DNA of 64,000 bases from Oceanobacillus manasiensis (GCF_000724085.1 NZ_CCDL010000001.1:310001-374000); one strand, 5' to 3'; shown: positions 1 to 8,292, counted from the stretch's first letter. Numbers and translations are program-made. Notes: generated by a model not told the origin, from the sequence alone.

Positions 1-413
1 AAACTATTAACAGCTCTTTCTGCTAAATTTATTAAATTTGTTAGTTTAATAGCCTCTTCTACAATAGCTTGATCATCTTGATTTAAACGTTCAAATTTCT
101 TTTTGTGAGGAAAACGTCCATATTCGATTAATTGTCGAACTGTAATCTCAGGATTACTCTCATTTTCCTGCATTAAGTATGCAAGCTCTCGAGCAAATGG
201 CTTTCTCCCCCATTTATGAATATTACTACTTTGAAATACTATCTCTCCATATGTAGCCTTAAGTTGATTTCCAATAGCTTTTAAGAACGTACTTTTGCCA
301 CAACCGTTCGGTCCAATAATGCTATGAATCTTTCCAGCCTCTAACTGAATTGTTAAATCCGAAATAACTTCATTAGCCTGATAACCAATATGAACATTTT
401 TTATCTCAAACAT
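1..413 (-). CDS. ABC transporter ATP-binding protein, FecE/FhuC type (3' end beyond window)
   Basis: ATPase of an iron-siderophore, heme or cobalamin importer that would power the permease encoded just upstream. About 137 codons are present, starting MFEIKNVHIGYQ. A Walker A motif GPNGCGKST lies at residues 34-42 and a Q-loop (LMQEN) follows. The ABC signature and Walker B would lie past the window edge, so the gene is partial, not broken. Its ATG overlaps the TGA of the permease gene (ATGA), which indicates translational coupling. The Gly-Cys-Gly variant of the P-loop is common in the FecE family. The substrate cannot be read from this part. Confidence 0.93.
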   Translation of the reverse strand, partial: MFEIKNVHIGYQANEVISDLTIQLEAGKIHSIIGPNGCGKSTFLKAIGNQLKATYGEIVFQSSNIHKWGRKPFARELAYLMQENESNPEITVRQLIEYGRFPHKKKFERLNQDDQAIVEEAIKLTNLINLAERAVNS

Positions 414-1423
414 CACAGAGTCCTCTTCTTTCGTAACAAATATAAGAAAAACGGAGCACCGATGCCCCCCATTATAATACCTACTGGGAGTTCAATTGGC
501 GCAAAGGCAACTCTGCCAATGGTATCTGATAAGCAAAGAACTGCTACGCCTAATAACGCTGATGCTGGAAGTAAAATCTTATAATCATTACCTACGAGAA
601 GCCTGGCTGCATGTGGAACAATCAATCCAACAAAACCCAGGAGACCTACTATACTGACAGCACTAGCTGCAAGCAACGCACTTATTGCAATAAACCACAA
701 ACGATATCCTTCCGTATTTAGCCCAAGTGATTTTGATTTAGAGTCACCGAGTAACAGTACATTCATCCTCTGAGCACTGAGTATGGCAAGCGTCAAACCA
801 ATAAGACTATAGGGAACAATAATCTCCACTTGCTCCCAACTTTTTGCAGATAAATTTCCTACCATAAAGGAAACAGCCCCCTGTATACGATCACTATAAA
901 AAGTATAAAGAGCATTCACCCCAGCATTTAAAAAAGCAGAAGCTGCAACGCCAGCTAGAACTATCCTCATTGGAGAAGCTCCTCTGTCCCAAGCTAGCAA
1001 GTAAATAAGCAAAGATGTTAACATCGCTCCAATGAATGAGACGGGAACCAACAAATGCGAATAAGCAGGGAAAACCAAAAGTATTGTTATTCCGAATAAA
1101 CCTGCACCAGAGGAAACGCCAATAATGTGAGGATCAGCCATTGGGTTACGCATGACACCTTGCAGTATGGCACCAGATAGCGCTAAATTTATGCCTACGA
1201 ATACGGCCACAAGTGTTCGTGGCAACCTGATATTCCAAATGATATCGTAGTATTCTGAGGCACTGTCACCAAATAAGATACTTAAAATGGATTTTATATC
1301 CACCGAGACCGCGCCGGTCCCTAGACTAAACATAACACTAAATATAGCTAGGAATAGAAAGCAGATGGTGACGAAGGCCTTCCAGCTTTTCCTTTTTCTA
1401 AAACCCTTATTATCATTCATCAT
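413..1423 (-). CDS. FecCD-family ABC transporter permease
   Basis: Membrane permease of 336 residues, the normal length for the BtuC/FecCD family that imports ferric siderophores, heme or vitamin B12. After a short basic N-terminus the chain is hydrophobic with about ten predicted membrane segments. The family-typical stretch VFVGINLALSGAILQG is followed by NPMADPHIIGVSSGAG, which matches the conserved region contacting the ATPase and substrate path. The gene lies between its binding protein (173 bp upstream) and ATPase (overlapping by 1 bp), giving the usual SBP-permease-ATPase order with a single permease, so a homodimer is expected. No good ribosome binding site precedes its start; translation may depend on a short upstream ORF that overlaps the start codon. 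Confidence 0.93.
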   Translation of the reverse strand: MMNDNKGFRKRKSWKAFVTICFLFLAIFSVMFSLGTGAVSVDIKSILSILFGDSASEYYDIIWNIRLPRTLVAVFVGINLALSGAILQGVMRNPMADPHIIGVSSGAGLFGITILLVFPAYSHLLVPVSFIGAMLTSLLIYLLAWDRGASPMRIVLAGVAASAFLNAGVNALYTFYSDRIQGAVSFMVGNLSAKSWEQVEIIVPYSLIGLTLAILSAQRMNVLLLGDSKSKSLGLNTEGYRLWFIAISALLAASAVSIVGLLGFVGLIVPHAARLLVGNDYKILLPASALLGVAVLCLSDTIGRVAFAPIELPVGIIMGGIGAPFFLYLLRKKRTL

Positions 1424-1526
1424 AATTTTCTAGAAAGTTCAACATACAAATTGAACTCACATCTTTCTCTAACTTCCTTCTTGGAGTGTATCCGATAAGG
1501 AAAGCTGAAAAACTATCATTCTTCAT
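1413..1526 (-). CDS. possible small leader ORF (37 aa) coupled to the permease gene
   Basis: An ATG at 1526 is preceded by GGAGG nine bases upstream and opens a 37-codon frame that ends in a TGA overlapping the first codons of the permease gene. The peptide would begin MKNDSFSAFLIGYTPRRK and resembles no family I recognise. The strong Shine-Dalgarno contrasts with the weak one of the permease, so the ORF may exist to deliver ribosomes to the permease start. It could also be a chance frame in the binding-protein/permease spacer. No export signal or metal-binding pattern is visible. Confidence 0.35.
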   Translation of the reverse strand: MKNDSFSAFLIGYTPRRKLEKDVSSICMLNFLENYDE

Positions 1527-1595
1527 CTAACTCAGCCTCCATTAAACCTCATACTAATTTTTATGATAGTACACTTCTTTCTATTAGCTGTAAAA

Positions 1596-2567
1596 TTAGT
1601 CCGAATACGAATACACTATGTCCGCCATATACTTATATGAATCGACCACATCGACTCCCGGCGCCATAACAAATTTATTTGTAGGTAAAAAGTATAAACG
1701 GTCATTGGTCACAGCAGAAAGAGACTTCCAGGCTGAATTCGATTTATAATTATTTTCAATTATTTTTACCGCATCTTCATCCGTAGTGTGGGAAAGAATA
1801 AACAAATAATCCGGGTCGACCTCCACCATAGCTTCCATACTAAATGGGATAAAACCTGCCATAACTTCTCCTTCTAACGATTCTGTCACATTCTTAAGCT
1901 TCAACTGATTAGCAATATCAACTCCAATTGTAGGACCCTGCTCCACAAACGCAGCATCCCCCATAATTGTCATAATCGCATAAGTAGGAATTTCCTTATC
2001 ATCTGGGATCTGTTCGACAATCTGATTGATTTCTGAATCCATTTCTTTTATTAGTGCTTCAGCTTTGTCCTGATTATCTGTAATTTCCCCCATAAGCAGT
2101 GTGTTTTCTCTTATTTCCTCAATTGATTGGGTATTAAGGTTTGCAAAAGCAATCCCCGCTTCCTTAAAGGTATCTCTTAAATCTCCATGCGTGAAACGCT
2201 GACCAATCACTAAATCTGGTTTTAATTCAAAGACTTTTTCCATATTAACTTCATGCATAAAACCTACCTTCGGAACATCGATCGCTTCCTCAGGTGGCTC
2301 AATAGTAAAAGCATTCGTTATACCAGCGGCTTCACCACCAACTTGGTAAAATGAGTGAAGCACTTCATCTTTTAATATGACAATATATTGTGGTTTTTCT
2401 TGAAGTGTAACAGTTTCCCCATCAAAATCTTCAAAGGTTAGGTAAGGTTCAGAAGATTGTTCAGTACTTTCCTCCACTTTTTCATGGGACTGTGAAGTAT
2501 TTTGGCAACCACTTACTATTACAGCAAATAGTAAAAGAATGACAACATGTTTAAATAACCGTTTCAT
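1596..2567 (-). CDS. Iron-siderophore/heme/cobalamin ABC transporter substrate-binding lipoprotein
   Basis: Substrate-binding protein of 323 residues, anchored outside the membrane as a lipoprotein. The signal peptide has a basic start, a hydrophobic core and a lipobox V-S-G-C with the lipidated Cys at 21, followed by a Ser/Glu-rich linker. The body fits the TroA/FepB class III binding fold with two lobes (residues about 45-170 and 190-320). It opens the operon with the permease and ATPase. The start is supported by GGAG nine to ten bases upstream. The substrate is uncertain: the fold is shared by ferric-siderophore, heme and B12 receptors and I see no decisive residue. Confidence 0.92.
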   Translation of the reverse strand: MKRLFKHVVILLLFAVIVSGCQNTSQSHEKVEESTEQSSEPYLTFEDFDGETVTLQEKPQYIVILKDEVLHSFYQVGGEAAGITNAFTIEPPEEAIDVPKVGFMHEVNMEKVFELKPDLVIGQRFTHGDLRDTFKEAGIAFANLNTQSIEEIRENTLLMGEITDNQDKAEALIKEMDSEINQIVEQIPDDKEIPTYAIMTIMGDAAFVEQGPTIGVDIANQLKLKNVTESLEGEVMAGFIPFSMEAMVEVDPDYLFILSHTTDEDAVKIIENNYKSNSAWKSLSAVTNDRLYFLPTNKFVMAPGVDVVDSYKYMADIVYSYSD

Positions 2568-2686
2568 TTTCTTAGCTCCTTTTTCTTTAGAAGTTTTTAT
2601 TTCTTCATAATGGTTTAATGAACCAATATTACGTAAGCTTTATTTTATTGGGAATTTGTGAAGTAAAGATGAACTATTGGTTATTT

Positions 2687-2708
2687 TTTATAGCATTTTT
2701 TCGACAAA
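2687..2708 (-). promoter_or_regulatory. candidate promoter with Spo0A box upstream of the binding-protein gene
   Basis: On the minus strand TTTGTCGAAAA (2698-2708) matches the Spo0A-box consensus TTTGTCRAAA, and a TATAAA (2687-2692) that could serve as a -10 lies six bases downstream. The site is about 120 bp before the binding-protein start. The box match is seen directly; regulation by Spo0A is inference. Confidence 0.4.
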
Positions 2709-2733
2709 TCAAACTAATTGTTATATTGCTCCA

Positions 2734-2772
2734 GGTAACAACAAAAAGGATCTTCGCTCTTTGTTGCTAACC
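2734..2772. repeat. imperfect inverted repeat in the long leader of the ABC operon
   Basis: Arms GGTAACAACAAA and TTTGTTGCTAACC surround a GATCTTCG-type loop. It lacks a T-tract on either strand, so a terminator is unlikely. It sits between the glmS terminator and the ABC-transporter promoter region and may be an operator or RNA hairpin. The rest of 2568-2893 shows nothing recognisable. Confidence 0.4.
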
Positions 2773-2893
2773 TTATTCTACCTGCGGCAAAGTTTTTTGA
2801 GTATATTGGTAAGGTATGTATCCTGATGTATATGAAGAACAGGACCAGAAAGTAATAAGAAAAATAGACATTAATTCTAAATAATTCGTATAC

Positions 2894-2940
2894 AAAAAGA
2901 ACCGAGAAAGCGTACCTTTCGTACGTCTCTCGGTTCTTTT
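2894..2940 (-). terminator. Rho-independent terminator of glmS
   Basis: Perfect arms AAAAGAACCGAGA and TCTCGGTTCTTTT lie 17 bp after the glmS stop codon. T-runs on both strands mean it can act bidirectionally. Confidence 0.85.
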
Positions 2941-2956
2941 AATAACATTAATTAAC

Positions 2957-4759
2957 CTATTCCACCGTCACACTTTTAGCAAGGTTACGTGGTTTATCTA
3001 CGTCACAGTCACGGTGTAGTGCTGCGTAGTAAGCCAACAACTGCATTGGTACAACACTTGCTAGTGGTGTTAGCAATTCATGAACATGCGGGATAACGAA
3101 TGCGTCTGTATCCTGCTCTAGTCCCTTCATGCTGAATACCATTGTGTTTGCTCCACGGGCAGCAACTTCCTGCACGTTTCCGCGGATGGACAAGTTTACA
3201 TTCTCCTGTGTTGCGATTGCAATAACAGGTGTTCCTTCTTCGATTAAAGCGATGGTACCATGCTTTAATTCTCCGCCAGCAAAGCCTTCTGCTTGGATAT
3301 ACGAGATTTCTTTTAGTTTCAGTGAGCCTTCCTGACATACATGGTAGTCAGTGCTACGACCAATAAAGAATGCATTTCTAGTTGTGCCGAGGTTTTCTCG
3401 AACAAGTTCTTCAATGGCTTCTTTTTGATCTGTTAGGACTTCCATTGCATTCGCAACAATCGCAAGCTCTTGCATTGGATCGAAGTCCAACTCAAGTTCT
3501 TTTGCTTGTGCTGTATCTACTGCAAGAATTGCTAATACTGCAATTTGAGCAGTATATGCTTTTGTAGATGCTACCGCAATTTCAGGACCAGCATATAAAT
3601 TTAAAGTATAATCTGCTTCACGAGAAAGGGTGGATCCTGGCACGTTTGTAATCGTTAGTGCTGGATGTCCCATTTCTTTAATTCTAACTAATACAGCACG
3701 ACTATCCGCTGTTTCACCACTTTGAGAAATAAAGATAAATAATGGCTTTTCAGATAGCAATGGCATGTTGTAAGAGAACTCACTTGCAATATGAACCTCA
3801 ACTGGGATGTTAGCAAGTTTTTCAATGAACTCTTTCCCAACAAGTCCTGCATGATAACTCGTACCTGCAGCAATGATATAGATGCGATCACAAGCTTTCA
3901 TTGCCTGGCGTACATCTGCATCAAGCTTCAGTTTGTTATCTTCTGTCTGATATTCTTTAATGATTCGGCGCATTACGAAAGGCTGCTCATCGATTTCTTT
4001 TAACATGAAGTGAGGGTACGTTCCTTTTTCAATGTCACTAGCATCAATATGAGCTGTGTATGGGCTGCGTTCCACTACTGTGCCATCAAGCTTTTGTAGC
4101 TCGACACCGTTACGTTTAACAAGAACGATTTCTTTGTCATGGATTTCCACATACTGATTCGTAACCTTCAATGTCGCCATTGCATCACTTGCAACCACAT
4201 TAAAGCCATCACCCAGACCTACAAGTAGTGGGCTTTTATTTTTAGACACATATAGTGTATCTTCATCTTCGTTATCAATTAGACCGATAGCATAAGAGCC
4301 TTTTAAAAGTTCCATTGCTTTACGGAATGCTTCAATAGTTCTACCAGTTTCAGCAAATAGCTTCTCTACAAGCTGTACAATGACTTCTGTATCTGTTTCA
4401 CTAACAAAGTTTGCGTCCTGAAGGTATTCCTTTTTAATTTCTTGGTAGTTTTCAATTACACCATTATGAACAAGTGTAAATCTTCCAGACGTGCTGCGGT
4501 GTGGATGTGCATTGTCTTCACTTGGCACTCCATGTGTCGCCCAGCGCGTATGGCCAATTCCCATTGTTGCATGAACAGAGTTATCTACGCGTTCACGAAG
4601 CGCAGCAATACGACCTTTCACTTTAAAAAGGTTAATTCCTTCATCATTTAGCACAGCAATTCCCGCTGAGTCATACCCGCGGTACTCCAGCTTCTCAAGT
4701 CCATTTAATAAAACGTCTTTTGTATCATTTTGTCCAATATATCCTACAATTCCACACAT
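2957..4759 (-). CDS. glmS: Glutamine--fructose-6-phosphate aminotransferase
   Basis: Converts fructose-6-phosphate and glutamine to glucosamine-6-phosphate, the first step to UDP-GlcNAc for peptidoglycan and teichoic acids. The 600-residue protein has the usual length. The N-terminal glutaminase domain starts MCGIVGYIG, with Cys2 as the nucleophile after Met removal, and contains the GHTRWATHG motif; two SIS sugar-isomerase domains follow (about 285-420 and 455-590) and the C-terminus ends [13 protein letters not shown], the conserved tail. The start follows a GGAGG ten bases upstream. A glmS ribozyme precedes it, so expression is expected to fall when GlcN6P binds the mRNA. It is near, but separately transcribed from, glmM. 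Confidence 0.98.
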   Translation of the reverse strand: MCGIVGYIGQNDTKDVLLNGLEKLEYRGYDSAGIAVLNDEGINLFKVKGRIAALRERVDNSVHATMGIGHTRWATHGVPSEDNAHPHRSTSGRFTLVHNGVIENYQEIKKEYLQDANFVSETDTEVIVQLVEKLFAETGRTIEAFRKAMELLKGSYAIGLIDNEDEDTLYVSKNKSPLLVGLGDGFNVVASDAMATLKVTNQYVEIHDKEIVLVKRNGVELQKLDGTVVERSPYTAHIDASDIEKGTYPHFMLKEIDEQPFVMRRIIKEYQTEDNKLKLDADVRQAMKACDRIYIIAAGTSYHAGLVGKEFIEKLANIPVEVHIASEFSYNMPLLSEKPLFIFISQSGETADSRAVLVRIKEMGHPALTITNVPGSTLSREADYTLNLYAGPEIAVASTKAYTAQIAVLAILAVDTAQAKELELDFDPMQELAIVANAMEVLTDQKEAIEELVRENLGTTRNAFFIGRSTDYHVCQEGSLKLKEISYIQAEGFAGGELKHGTIALIEEGTPVIAIATQENVNLSIRGNVQEVAARGANTMVFSMKGLEQDTDAFVIPHVHELLTPLASVVPMQLLAYYAALHRDCDVDKPRNLAKSVTVE

Positions 4760-4783
4760 AATTAGTGGGCCTCCTTATACGTA

Positions 4784-4843
4784 AAAGGGGCAGACAAACA
4801 GACCAATATATTTTGTTATAGAGGAGCGTTTTACTGCCCCTTT
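4784..4843 (-). other. long-loop hairpin between glmS ribozyme and start codon
   Basis: Perfect 10-bp arms AAAGGGGCAG and CTGCCCCTTT enclose a 40-nt loop, ending about 25 nt before the glmS ATG and downstream of the ribozyme core. A short T-run follows on the minus strand, but the loop is too long for an ordinary terminator. It may protect the 5'-hydroxyl end left after ribozyme cleavage or modulate translation. Function is inference. Confidence 0.5.
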
Positions 4844-4867
4844 CTCGTGTTTGTTGTATGTCATCTT

Positions 4868-5024
4868 GTTCCTTTTTCCTTTGTCCAATAAGTTACCTTA
4901 CTGTTTTAAGAAAAAGCATAACGATTGGGATGTACAACCGGGAGGCATCCGCCGAAATATCGATAACCTCCGACCTCGTCAACTATTATTCCTTACCGTT
5001 CGGAAAATAGTCCTGGCGCTTTGT
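4868..5024 (-). ncRNA. glmS self-cleaving ribozyme (GlcN6P riboswitch)
   Basis: The minus strand carries the hallmark parts in order: a cleavage site A|GCGCC (between 5020 and 5019), then GGAGGTTATCGAT, TTTCGGCGGATGCC and CCTCCCGG, which match the pseudoknotted core of the B. subtilis glmS ribozyme, then a conserved GTAAGG and ACAAAGG tail. It lies in the 5' leader of glmS. The known role of this class is cleavage of the mRNA on binding glucosamine-6-phosphate, followed by mRNA decay. The 3' boundary is approximate. Confidence 0.93.
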
Positions 5025-5088
5025 CATTCCTTTTACTAGCTATTCTCCTTTCTGTTTCAAAATACTTCCCCAAAATTGGGTACACCAC

Positions 5089-5118
5089 ATTTTAACCTTT
5101 CCAATAATTGAAAGTCAA
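5089..5118 (-). promoter_or_regulatory. sigma-A promoter of glmS
   Basis: TTGACT (5113-5118), an 18-bp spacer and TAAAAT (5089-5094) on the minus strand lie about 65 bp before the ribozyme cleavage site. The promoter core is bracketed by an 8-bp inverted repeat, ACACCACA (5082-5089) and TGTGGTGT (5127-5134), which could be an operator. Confidence 0.65.
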
Positions 5119-5202
5119 TCGTTTTTTGTGGTGTGAAATATTGTATGCCCTTTCATTTAAACCTGTTCTTTTTCGCTTTTCCAACAATTAAGAAAGAATA
5201 AT

Positions 5203-5232
5203 CACATCATTAGCCCATTTGACATAGGTATA
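5203..5232 (+). promoter_or_regulatory. possible sigma-K-type promoter of the DUF2642-like gene
   Basis: CACA, a 16-bp gap and CATAGGTATA resemble the sigma-K consensus (MACM, 16-17 bp, CATANNNTA) with one position shifted. It ends about 30 bp before the start of the small gene. A sporulation role would suit a coat-type protein, but the match is imperfect. Confidence 0.35.
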
Positions 5233-5260
5233 AGAAAAATGTGTTTAGGGAGAGGTAAAA

Positions 5261-5596
5261 ATGAAGCACGGGGACGCAAACAAAATGCATATGGAGCAAA
5301 AGCCAATTGACCAGCCAGGCTATGTAAATCAAATGCCTGCAGCCCATACCGAAATCTATCCAATGGCTGTTCCACAACCAACCGCTTATATGACACAGCT
5401 TGACCCAGTTTTTGTCCAGCATCTGAGTAGGCACCAAGGACAGCGGATGGCATTAATGACAACAGCAGGAAGAATTGAAGGGGTAAATGCAGGAGTTGCT
5501 GTGGATCACATACAAATTAATATCGATGACCGTTCATTGCATATCAGACTGTCCCAAATTATTTATTTTGAAGGGCCGCTCGCTTCCTATCGCTAA
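5261..5596 (+). CDS. Small DUF2642/YuzF-like protein, possibly spore-associated
   Basis: A 111-residue protein with a Met/Pro/His/Gln-rich first half (about 1-45) and a compact second half, about 47-106, patterned like the short SM-like fold of DUF2642: DPVFVQHL, then MTTAGRIEGVNAG, DHIQI and RLSQIIYFEG. Such proteins occur widely in spore formers and several are spore-coat associated. A strong GGGAGAGG lies before the ATG. It is the only plus-strand gene in this stretch and convergent with the DUF2812 gene, whose stop is only 8 bp away. No enzyme motif is present; function is unknown. Confidence 0.75.
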   Translation: MKHGDANKMHMEQKPIDQPGYVNQMPAAHTEIYPMAVPQPTAYMTQLDPVFVQHLSRHQGQRMALMTTAGRIEGVNAGVAVDHIQINIDDRSLHIRLSQIIYFEGPLASYR

Positions 5597-5603
5597 TGGG
5601 GGC

Positions 5604-6146
5604 CTACCAAAATTGCTTATTGCCTTTATATAGATGGAGCGTGCAATAAGGAGCAATGATCCAAAGTAAAGCCGCAACGGTAAGTGTTACGAGCCAGAAG
5701 GGATTTGCTTCAATCGTTAACATACCATCAAAAAATAACGTAATCCCACTAAGTAACAGGAAAAATATTGTGGTTAAAGCAGCATAAGCTGTCATAGCTC
5801 CAAATAGGTAAAGCAAAGTGCGGTTTCGTCTAATTAATCCCTCGCGTACAGGAAAGCTTCTACGTTCCCTGGTAGATTTCTCGGTGCGCAGAATGTGCCA
5901 GCTTTTTTGTTGTATAGCGAGTTCCCACCCATCCTTTTGTAACGGTGCAGAGAGTGGGTTTTTTTCATTTTTTTCATAGGCAATATGATAATGAATTGAA
6001 TTGGATTCGGTTTTCTCCTCAAATGCGAACGTACTGGTTACTATATGAATGGTCTTCAGGTAATAGCCATCTTGAGCCATACTATCCAACCAGTTTTCCG
6101 TTTTCTTAATATCAAAGCTCCAGAATGGACGAAAGACTCTTTTCAC
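5604..6146 (-). CDS. DUF2812 domain membrane protein
   Basis: A 180-residue protein. The first part (about 1-95) fits DUF2812: KRVFRPFWSFDIKKTENWL, EDGYYL-type motif QDGYYLKTIHI, then YHIAYEK and DGWEL. Two membrane helices follow (about 110-135 and 148-170). I chose the GTG at 6146, eight bases after GGGAGGG; the ATG at 6152 is too close to that site and a longer frame to 6290 has no ribosome site. In other Bacilli, DUF2812 genes often sit beside PadR regulators, but none is next to it here. Function is unknown. Confidence 0.8.
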   Translation of the reverse strand: MKRVFRPFWSFDIKKTENWLDSMAQDGYYLKTIHIVTSTFAFEEKTESNSIHYHIAYEKNEKNPLSAPLQKDGWELAIQQKSWHILRTEKSTRERRSFPVREGLIRRNRTLLYLFGAMTAYAALTTIFFLLLSGITLFFDGMLTIEANPFWLVTLTVAALLWIIAPYCTLHLYKGNKQFW

Positions 6147-6230
6147 AACCATCACCCTCCCAGATTTCTTTATACTATAATACTCCTTGTGGTGGATAAT
6201 TATGACAGCCTTGGGGTTGTATGAGGGTGA

Positions 6231-6300
6231 ATCAACTAAGATCGCCGTGTTATCAACCAACATTACTGGCCTATCGACCACGACCACCACTCAATCAACC
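6231..6300. repeat. four ATCRACY heptamers at exact 21-bp spacing
   Basis: ATCAACT, ATCAACC, ATCGACC and ATCAACC begin at 6231, 6252, 6273 and 6294. The phase is two helical turns. The array lies upstream of the DUF2812 gene and downstream of the S9 peptidase terminator. It could be a set of operator sites on one DNA face. Confidence 0.5.
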
Positions 6301-6312
6301 ATATTCTTCCAC

Positions 6313-6351
6313 AAAAAAGCAGCACAAAGATCTATCCTTTGTACTGCTTTT
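6313..6351 (-). terminator. Rho-independent terminator of the S9 peptidase gene
   Basis: Arms AAAAGCAGTACAAAG and CTTTGTGCTGCTTTTTT on the minus strand, one mismatch, with a T6 run, 19 bp after the stop codon. Confidence 0.85.
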
Positions 6352-6369
6352 CGTTCACGCTCACTTATC

Positions 6370-8157
6370 CTATTGATGCTTTTCAAGGAATTCGAGCATT
6401 CTACTATATACGTTAATCTCATTTTCTTTTTTAGAGAAGCCATGTCCTTCGTCTTCTAGGACGAGGTATTCCACATCGCGTCCTTCTTCTTCAAGCTTGG
6501 CCACGATTTGATCTGATTCTTCTTTCACTACACGTGGGTCTTTTGCACCCTGAATGACAAGCATTGGCTTTTTCATGCCGTCAAGGTACGTCACAGGGGA
6601 ATCTTTTACAAAACGCTCTTTGTCACGTTCAGGATCTCCTAACCAGCGATCCATGATAGGCTTCCAGTGTGGTGGCACAGAATTCACAAAGGTAAATAGA
6701 TCAGATGGTCCAAAGATATCGACAACCGCTTTGAAGTATTCAGGATGGCGTCCATGAAGCAATAGTGCCATGTAACCACCATAGCTGCCACCAACTAGGA
6801 ATAGTTTATCTTTGTCCGCATGGTTGTTCTCGAATAACCATTCAATACCAGCGACACAATCTAGACGAGGACCTTCTCCCCAATCCTGTTCCACTAGCTT
6901 CACAAACGAAGAGCCATAGCCAGTGCTGCCACGGAAGTTCGGCGCAAAAATGGTATATCCTCGATTTAAGAAACATTGGAACATCGAACGGAACATTTTA
7001 CGCTCAGAGGCCTGTGGTCCACCATGTGGCCAGAAGATTGTATAGCCATTATCGTTCTCCGGCAATGCTTTGAATAGTAATCCTTCAATTTCCATGCCGT
7101 CAAAGGATTTATAGGAGACGACATCTGGCTCTACCATATCTTTACTATTAACACCGAGCACCCCGTTATTGGTCAGCTGCTCCCAGTCAGTTCCATTTGT
7201 TGATTTGAAGATATTTGGAGGAACCGTAGCACTTCTCCCTAACAGATAAACATTACCTGATTTGGTTACTTGCAGCTTATCTATAACATCAATTGGTGTA
7301 GTTAAAGTCTCGACTTTATCGGACTCTACATCATAGCGATAAAGGACATCGACAACGCCTTTTTCGGTAGCGAGGTAGAAGCTATTGCTATCTTTATGCC
7401 ACTTTAACGTTTCTACGCTTTCCCCTTCTATACTAAATACGCTGGAGAATGCTTTTTCTTTTATCTCATATTTCGCAACATAACTATACTCACTTTCATA
7501 GTCTGTTACGAAGTAAATAGTGTTTTCATCAACGAAGACAGGATCGAATACAACATGTACTTTTTCCGGATCTGGAGTTAAGTAGTTGATTTCTTCTCCT
7601 ACTTTGACAAACCCTGTAACATACGTATTGGCAAATGAACGAACATAAACAAATGCCTGTTCATCATCAGATACTGCAGCCAAATCGGTTGGGGAGGTTT
7701 CTCCTTCATTTATTAATGTGTCAGTGTCATCTTCCAGGTTACGCACACGTGCATTTAAAAAAGAAGGGTTACCCTCGGATGTCATATAATAAAGGCGATT
7801 CCCATCATCACTTAAGTGTGAAAAGAAGTATTTCTCTTCAGCGTCGCCCGTCACAAGAGGCTGTGGCAGTCCACCCGTTGGAGGCAGGGCATATATCTGA
7901 TGGTTTTCGTCTCCATCTTTATCATAACCGGCCAACACATAACGGCCCTCAGGATCAAATTTCAAAAAGCTAATAGATTCGTCATTATGTGCAAATAGGT
8001 AAGGGAAAGTGTCTGGTAAATCCATTCCCCATACGTTCACTTTGCCATTTAAATTAGAGCTAAATAAAAGTTTTTGCTCATCACTGCTTACTGTAAAATT
8101 CGTGATTGCATACGTTCTGAAAAATTGTTCCACTGTAGGTTTTGGAAATTGTTTCAT
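6370..8157 (-). CDS. S9 family prolyl oligopeptidase-like serine peptidase
   Basis: A 595-residue cytosolic peptidase with no signal peptide. The N-terminal two thirds form a WD-like beta-propeller (about 20-330) and the C-terminus an alpha/beta hydrolase. The nucleophile motif GGSYGGYM places Ser at 458; Asp540 in GAKDPRV and His572 in DEGHGF complete the catalytic triad. This arrangement fits acylaminoacyl-peptidase or dipeptidyl-peptidase-like members of S9 that cleave short peptides. The start is followed by MKQFPKPTVEQFF, typical of the bacterial group, with GGGGG upstream. It is a single-gene unit with its own terminator; physiological substrate unknown. Confidence 0.93.
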   Translation of the reverse strand: MKQFPKPTVEQFFRTYAITNFTVSSDEQKLLFSSNLNGKVNVWGMDLPDTFPYLFAHNDESISFLKFDPEGRYVLAGYDKDGDENHQIYALPPTGGLPQPLVTGDAEEKYFFSHLSDDGNRLYYMTSEGNPSFLNARVRNLEDDTDTLINEGETSPTDLAAVSDDEQAFVYVRSFANTYVTGFVKVGEEINYLTPDPEKVHVVFDPVFVDENTIYFVTDYESEYSYVAKYEIKEKAFSSVFSIEGESVETLKWHKDSNSFYLATEKGVVDVLYRYDVESDKVETLTTPIDVIDKLQVTKSGNVYLLGRSATVPPNIFKSTNGTDWEQLTNNGVLGVNSKDMVEPDVVSYKSFDGMEIEGLLFKALPENDNGYTIFWPHGGPQASERKMFRSMFQCFLNRGYTIFAPNFRGSTGYGSSFVKLVEQDWGEGPRLDCVAGIEWLFENNHADKDKLFLVGGSYGGYMALLLHGRHPEYFKAVVDIFGPSDLFTFVNSVPPHWKPIMDRWLGDPERDKERFVKDSPVTYLDGMKKPMLVIQGAKDPRVVKEESDQIVAKLEEEGRDVEYLVLEDEGHGFSKKENEINVYSRMLEFLEKHQ

Positions 8158-8292
8158 CGTATTGCCCCCTTAAAATTTAGAAAATTGTCTCTCTTGCCAT
8201 TATACCGTATTTATACTGGTTACGGTAGGAATTGCATTGTAATAATAGCTTAGCATGGTTGTAATCTGACAGGAACAGTCCCTGGATTGTTA

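Noticed and set aside
2568-2893. Possible cobalamin riboswitch or Fur box upstream of the ABC operon
   Set aside because: The conserved B12-box sequence and a GATAATGATAATCATTATC-like Fur palindrome are both absent.
4851-5039. Plus-strand 62-codon frame
   Set aside because: It is antisense to the conserved glmS ribozyme core and has no ribosome site.
6147-6290. N-terminal extension of the DUF2812 protein starting MVVVVDRP
   Set aside because: No Shine-Dalgarno before 6290; GGGAGGG points to the GTG at 6146. The extension only reads through the 21-bp repeats.
7635-7973. 112-codon plus-strand frame
   Set aside because: Antisense to the S9 peptidase gene, with no ribosome site or known domain.
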